Source: Poriferisodalis sp965116245 (GTDB taxonomy: Bacteria > Actinomycetota > Acidimicrobiia > Acidimicrobiales > Poriferisodalaceae). Taken from it: a stretch of 64,000 bases of DNA. The notes beneath the pieces were generated by a model. It ran no database searches. It had not been told where the DNA came from and worked only from the letters and a program-made list of their open reading frames with translations. Shown here one piece after another: positions 62,455 through 64,000 of this stretch (the stretch's first letter is position 1; each line of letters starts with the position of its first letter). Location of the stretch: NCBI GenBank assembly GCA_965116245.1, contig OZ220497.1, positions 1,736,001 to 1,800,000 on the forward strand, written 5' to 3'. Position numbers and translations under genes: made by a program.

Positions 62455-63375
62455 GTGGCCCGCCGCGCCGACATTCGTAGACGCACCTGGGTTCGCCTGG
62501 CGCTCCTTCTCGTATCGGCGATTGCCCTTTTGACGCTTGATGCACGGGGTTCTGGCGGTGTTTTGGACACCGCTCGTGGCGCGGCTTTGGATCTGTTGGG
62601 ACCAGTGCGAACATTCGGAGACTGGGTGGCGGGGCCGTTCCGCGATGCTTGGCGCGGCATCGTCAGCTATGACGAGTTAGAAACCGAAAATGCGCAGCTA
62701 CGAGGGGATCTGGCCGAGGCGCGGGCATCAGTTCTGCGAGTCGGAGAGTTAGAACGCGACCGCCAAGAGCTGCTCGCGCTGGTGAACGCCCGTGACGTCA
62801 CTCCCGCCATTCCGCGGGTCGCAGCGCGAGTTATCGATGCGCCAGTGTCCAACTTCGAGCGCACCATTGAGCTTGCGAGAGGGCGCCGCGATGGCATCCG
62901 CGTGGGTATGCCGGTGGAGAGCGGCGACGGGCTGGTCGGACGGGTCGTGCAAGTCAGCACCACCCGATCCCGGGTAGAGCTTCTGAACGACCCAAACTTT
63001 GACGCCGGGGTGCGCATCGTACGGTCCGGAGATGACGGCTTGGTATCAGGACGCGGACCAGGACGTGACCTCGAGGTGAGTTATATCGAGTTGGAGTCGG
63101 TCGTGATTCCGGGAGAAACGGTAGTGACCAGCGGCTTCATGGGCAGCACATTCCCCGCAGGGTTACTCGTGGGAACTGTCACAGACGTCACACCCGACGC
63201 GGCCCGCGGGGCGCAGCAGGTCACGGTTCATCCCGCTGCGGACCTGCAGCGACTCCGTTGGGTGCAGGTTCTGCTATACGAACCCGATGTTCCCGAACCG
63301 GTGATCGTGGATCGCGAGACCCCCGCGGATGATTCTCCCAGCAACGCGGGACGCACTAGCGAGACAACGCAATGA
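62455..63375 (+). CDS. mreC: Rod-shape-determining protein MreC
   Basis: 306 residues, GTG start 11 bp after mreB. One membrane helix near the N-terminus (about 16-30), a coiled coil with YDELETENAQLRGDLAEA, then the two beta-barrels (AARVIDAPVSNFERTIELARG, GLVGRVVQVSTTRSRVELLNDP). The C-terminal tail is Pro/Asp-rich. MreC links MreB and PBP2 in the elongasome. The mreD ATG overlaps the stop by 4 nt. Confidence 0.95.
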   Translation: MARRADIRRRTWVRLALLLVSAIALLTLDARGSGGVLDTARGAALDLLGPVRTFGDWVAGPFRDAWRGIVSYDELETENAQLRGDLAEARASVLRVGELERDRQELLALVNARDVTPAIPRVAARVIDAPVSNFERTIELARGRRDGIRVGMPVESGDGLVGRVVQVSTTRSRVELLNDPNFDAGVRIVRSGDDGLVSGRGPGRDLEVSYIELESVVIPGETVVTSGFMGSTFPAGLLVGTVTDVTPDAARGAQQVTVHPAADLQRLRWVQVLLYEPDVPEPVIVDRETPADDSPSNAGRTSETTQ

Positions 63376-63908
63376 TGGCCGGTGCTGGGCCCTTAGCGCG
63401 CTCAGCGCTGGTATTGGCAATTGCTGTCATCGTCCACGTCGGCTTGCTGGCGCGCATCACCCCGGCTGGCGTAGTTGTGGACCCGCTGTTACTGCTGGCT
63501 GTAGCAGGGGGAATTGTGAGTGGTCGCAGTAATGGGGTGACCTTCGGCGGGGGCTGCGGACTTGTAGCAGACCTAATAGTCCATACGCCGTTCGGTATGA
63601 ACCTGCTGGTGTTGACGCTGGTGGGCTACGTGTCTGGTGCAGTATCCGAGCAGCTACCGTCGGCCAGAACGATGACGCGCACCGCCGCAGCGTCACTGCT
63701 AGCGGCTGTTGGAATCGGCCTGTTCGCAAGTGTGGGCTGGTTGATGGACCTCGTCTATGTGACCGAGGCACCGCTTGTTCGCATTGCGGCGGTCACGTGT
63801 TTGGTGGCCCTGGGGGGCTATCCGCTACTTGAGCGCGGCGTTCGCTGGGCCCTGATCATCCGCCCACGTATCACTGCGGATCCCGTAACGAGGCTCCGCA
63901 GTGGATGA
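63372..63908 (+). CDS. mreD: Rod-shape-determining protein MreD
   Basis: 178 residues, mostly membrane: about five or six helices (RSALVLAIAVIVHVGLLARI, VVVDPLLLLAVAGGIVSG and others). Typical MreD features are the NGVTFGGGCGLVADLIVHTPFGMNLL region and a short cytoplasmic C-terminus. It overlaps mreC at its start and the PBP2 gene by 8 nt at its end, so all are translationally coupled. It helps assemble the elongasome. Confidence 0.93.
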   Translation: MMAGAGPLARSALVLAIAVIVHVGLLARITPAGVVVDPLLLLAVAGGIVSGRSNGVTFGGGCGLVADLIVHTPFGMNLLVLTLVGYVSGAVSEQLPSARTMTRTAAASLLAAVGIGLFASVGWLMDLVYVTEAPLVRIAAVTCLVALGGYPLLERGVRWALIIRPRITADPVTRLRSG

Positions 63909-64000
63909 ACAGGTCCGCCGACGAATGGCCTTCATCGGCATAGTGATGGTCGGCATTTTCGGAGCCTTGTTTACGCGCCTGTGGTATCTGCAAGTGCTCG
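63901..64000 (+). CDS. mrdA: Penicillin-binding protein 2 (MrdA), N-terminal start
   Basis: Only the first 33 codons are in the window. GTG 63901 overlaps the mreD stop by 8 nt. The sequence opens with DEQVRRRMAFIGIVM, one membrane helix (about 9-25), and LFTRLWYLQVL, the standard RLWYLQV join of PBP2 proteins. As the elongation-specific transpeptidase it would complete the mreBCD-mrdA cluster. Identity rests on position and this N-terminus. Confidence 0.85.
   Translation, partial: MDEQVRRRMAFIGIVMVGIFGALFTRLWYLQVL

Overview
This window looks like a chromosome segment from a high-GC actinobacterium, most likely an uncultured member of class Acidimicrobiia. Supporting signs are an F420-type LLM oxidoreductase, a mycothiol-type DinB-fold enzyme, a Gram-positive/actinobacterial SOS box (GAAC-N4-GTTC) at recA, Thr-rich linkers in secreted proteins, DUF222-HNH and ISL3 elements, and many CaiB, acyl-CoA, SDR and thioesterase genes. 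The class assignment is inference from gene content; no rRNA is present.

Layout. 0-5 kb: end of an LLM oxidoreductase, a secreted RCC1/FN3-like protein behind a G11 tract, and an enoyl-CoA hydratase-CoA transferase pair. 5-19 kb: core genes recA-miaB-miaA on the plus strand; dapC-like, hflX, dapF, an SDR, metX and a DEAD-box helicase on the minus strand; tRNAs Gly, Cys and Val; a phosphofructokinase. 19-22 kb: TPP riboswitch with thiamine transport genes thiB-thiP and no ATPase gene. 22-32 kb: acetoacetyl-CoA synthetase, coaE-thioesterase operon, HAD phosphatase, an AbiE type IV toxin-antitoxin pair, an acyl-CoA dehydrogenase. 32-42.7 kb: a heterodimeric ABC exporter operon (minus), then two CNNM/CBS proteins coupled to a class I lysyl-tRNA synthetase (plus). 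42.7-47 kb: mmsA, a VOC protein, an SDR and a DmdA-like T-protein homologue.

47-55.4 kb is the most unusual part, an accessory and partly decaying island. It holds a 5' leader with two mutually exclusive hairpins that could hide a Shine-Dalgarno sequence, a His/Cys-rich secreted protein interrupted by two in-frame TAG codons, and three paralogues of an about 86-residue two-helix membrane protein (two carry in-frame stops). It also has a wrecked ISL3 element, two related four-helix small membrane proteins, a DUF222-HNH gene whose start region is triplicated in a 113-bp tandem repeat, and a tRNA-Gly whose 3' end seeds five 77-bp tandem repeats. All five small membrane genes share one start architecture: a -10 hexamer exactly 6 nt before the start codon, which predicts leaderless mRNAs.

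55.4-64 kb returns to core genes: clpP and tig (minus), clpX, folC, ndk, mreB, mreC, mreD and the first codons of a PBP2 gene (plus), so protein quality control sits beside the cell-elongation cluster. Separately, 15-bp (five-codon) tandem microrepeats recur in at least six unrelated genes across the window.
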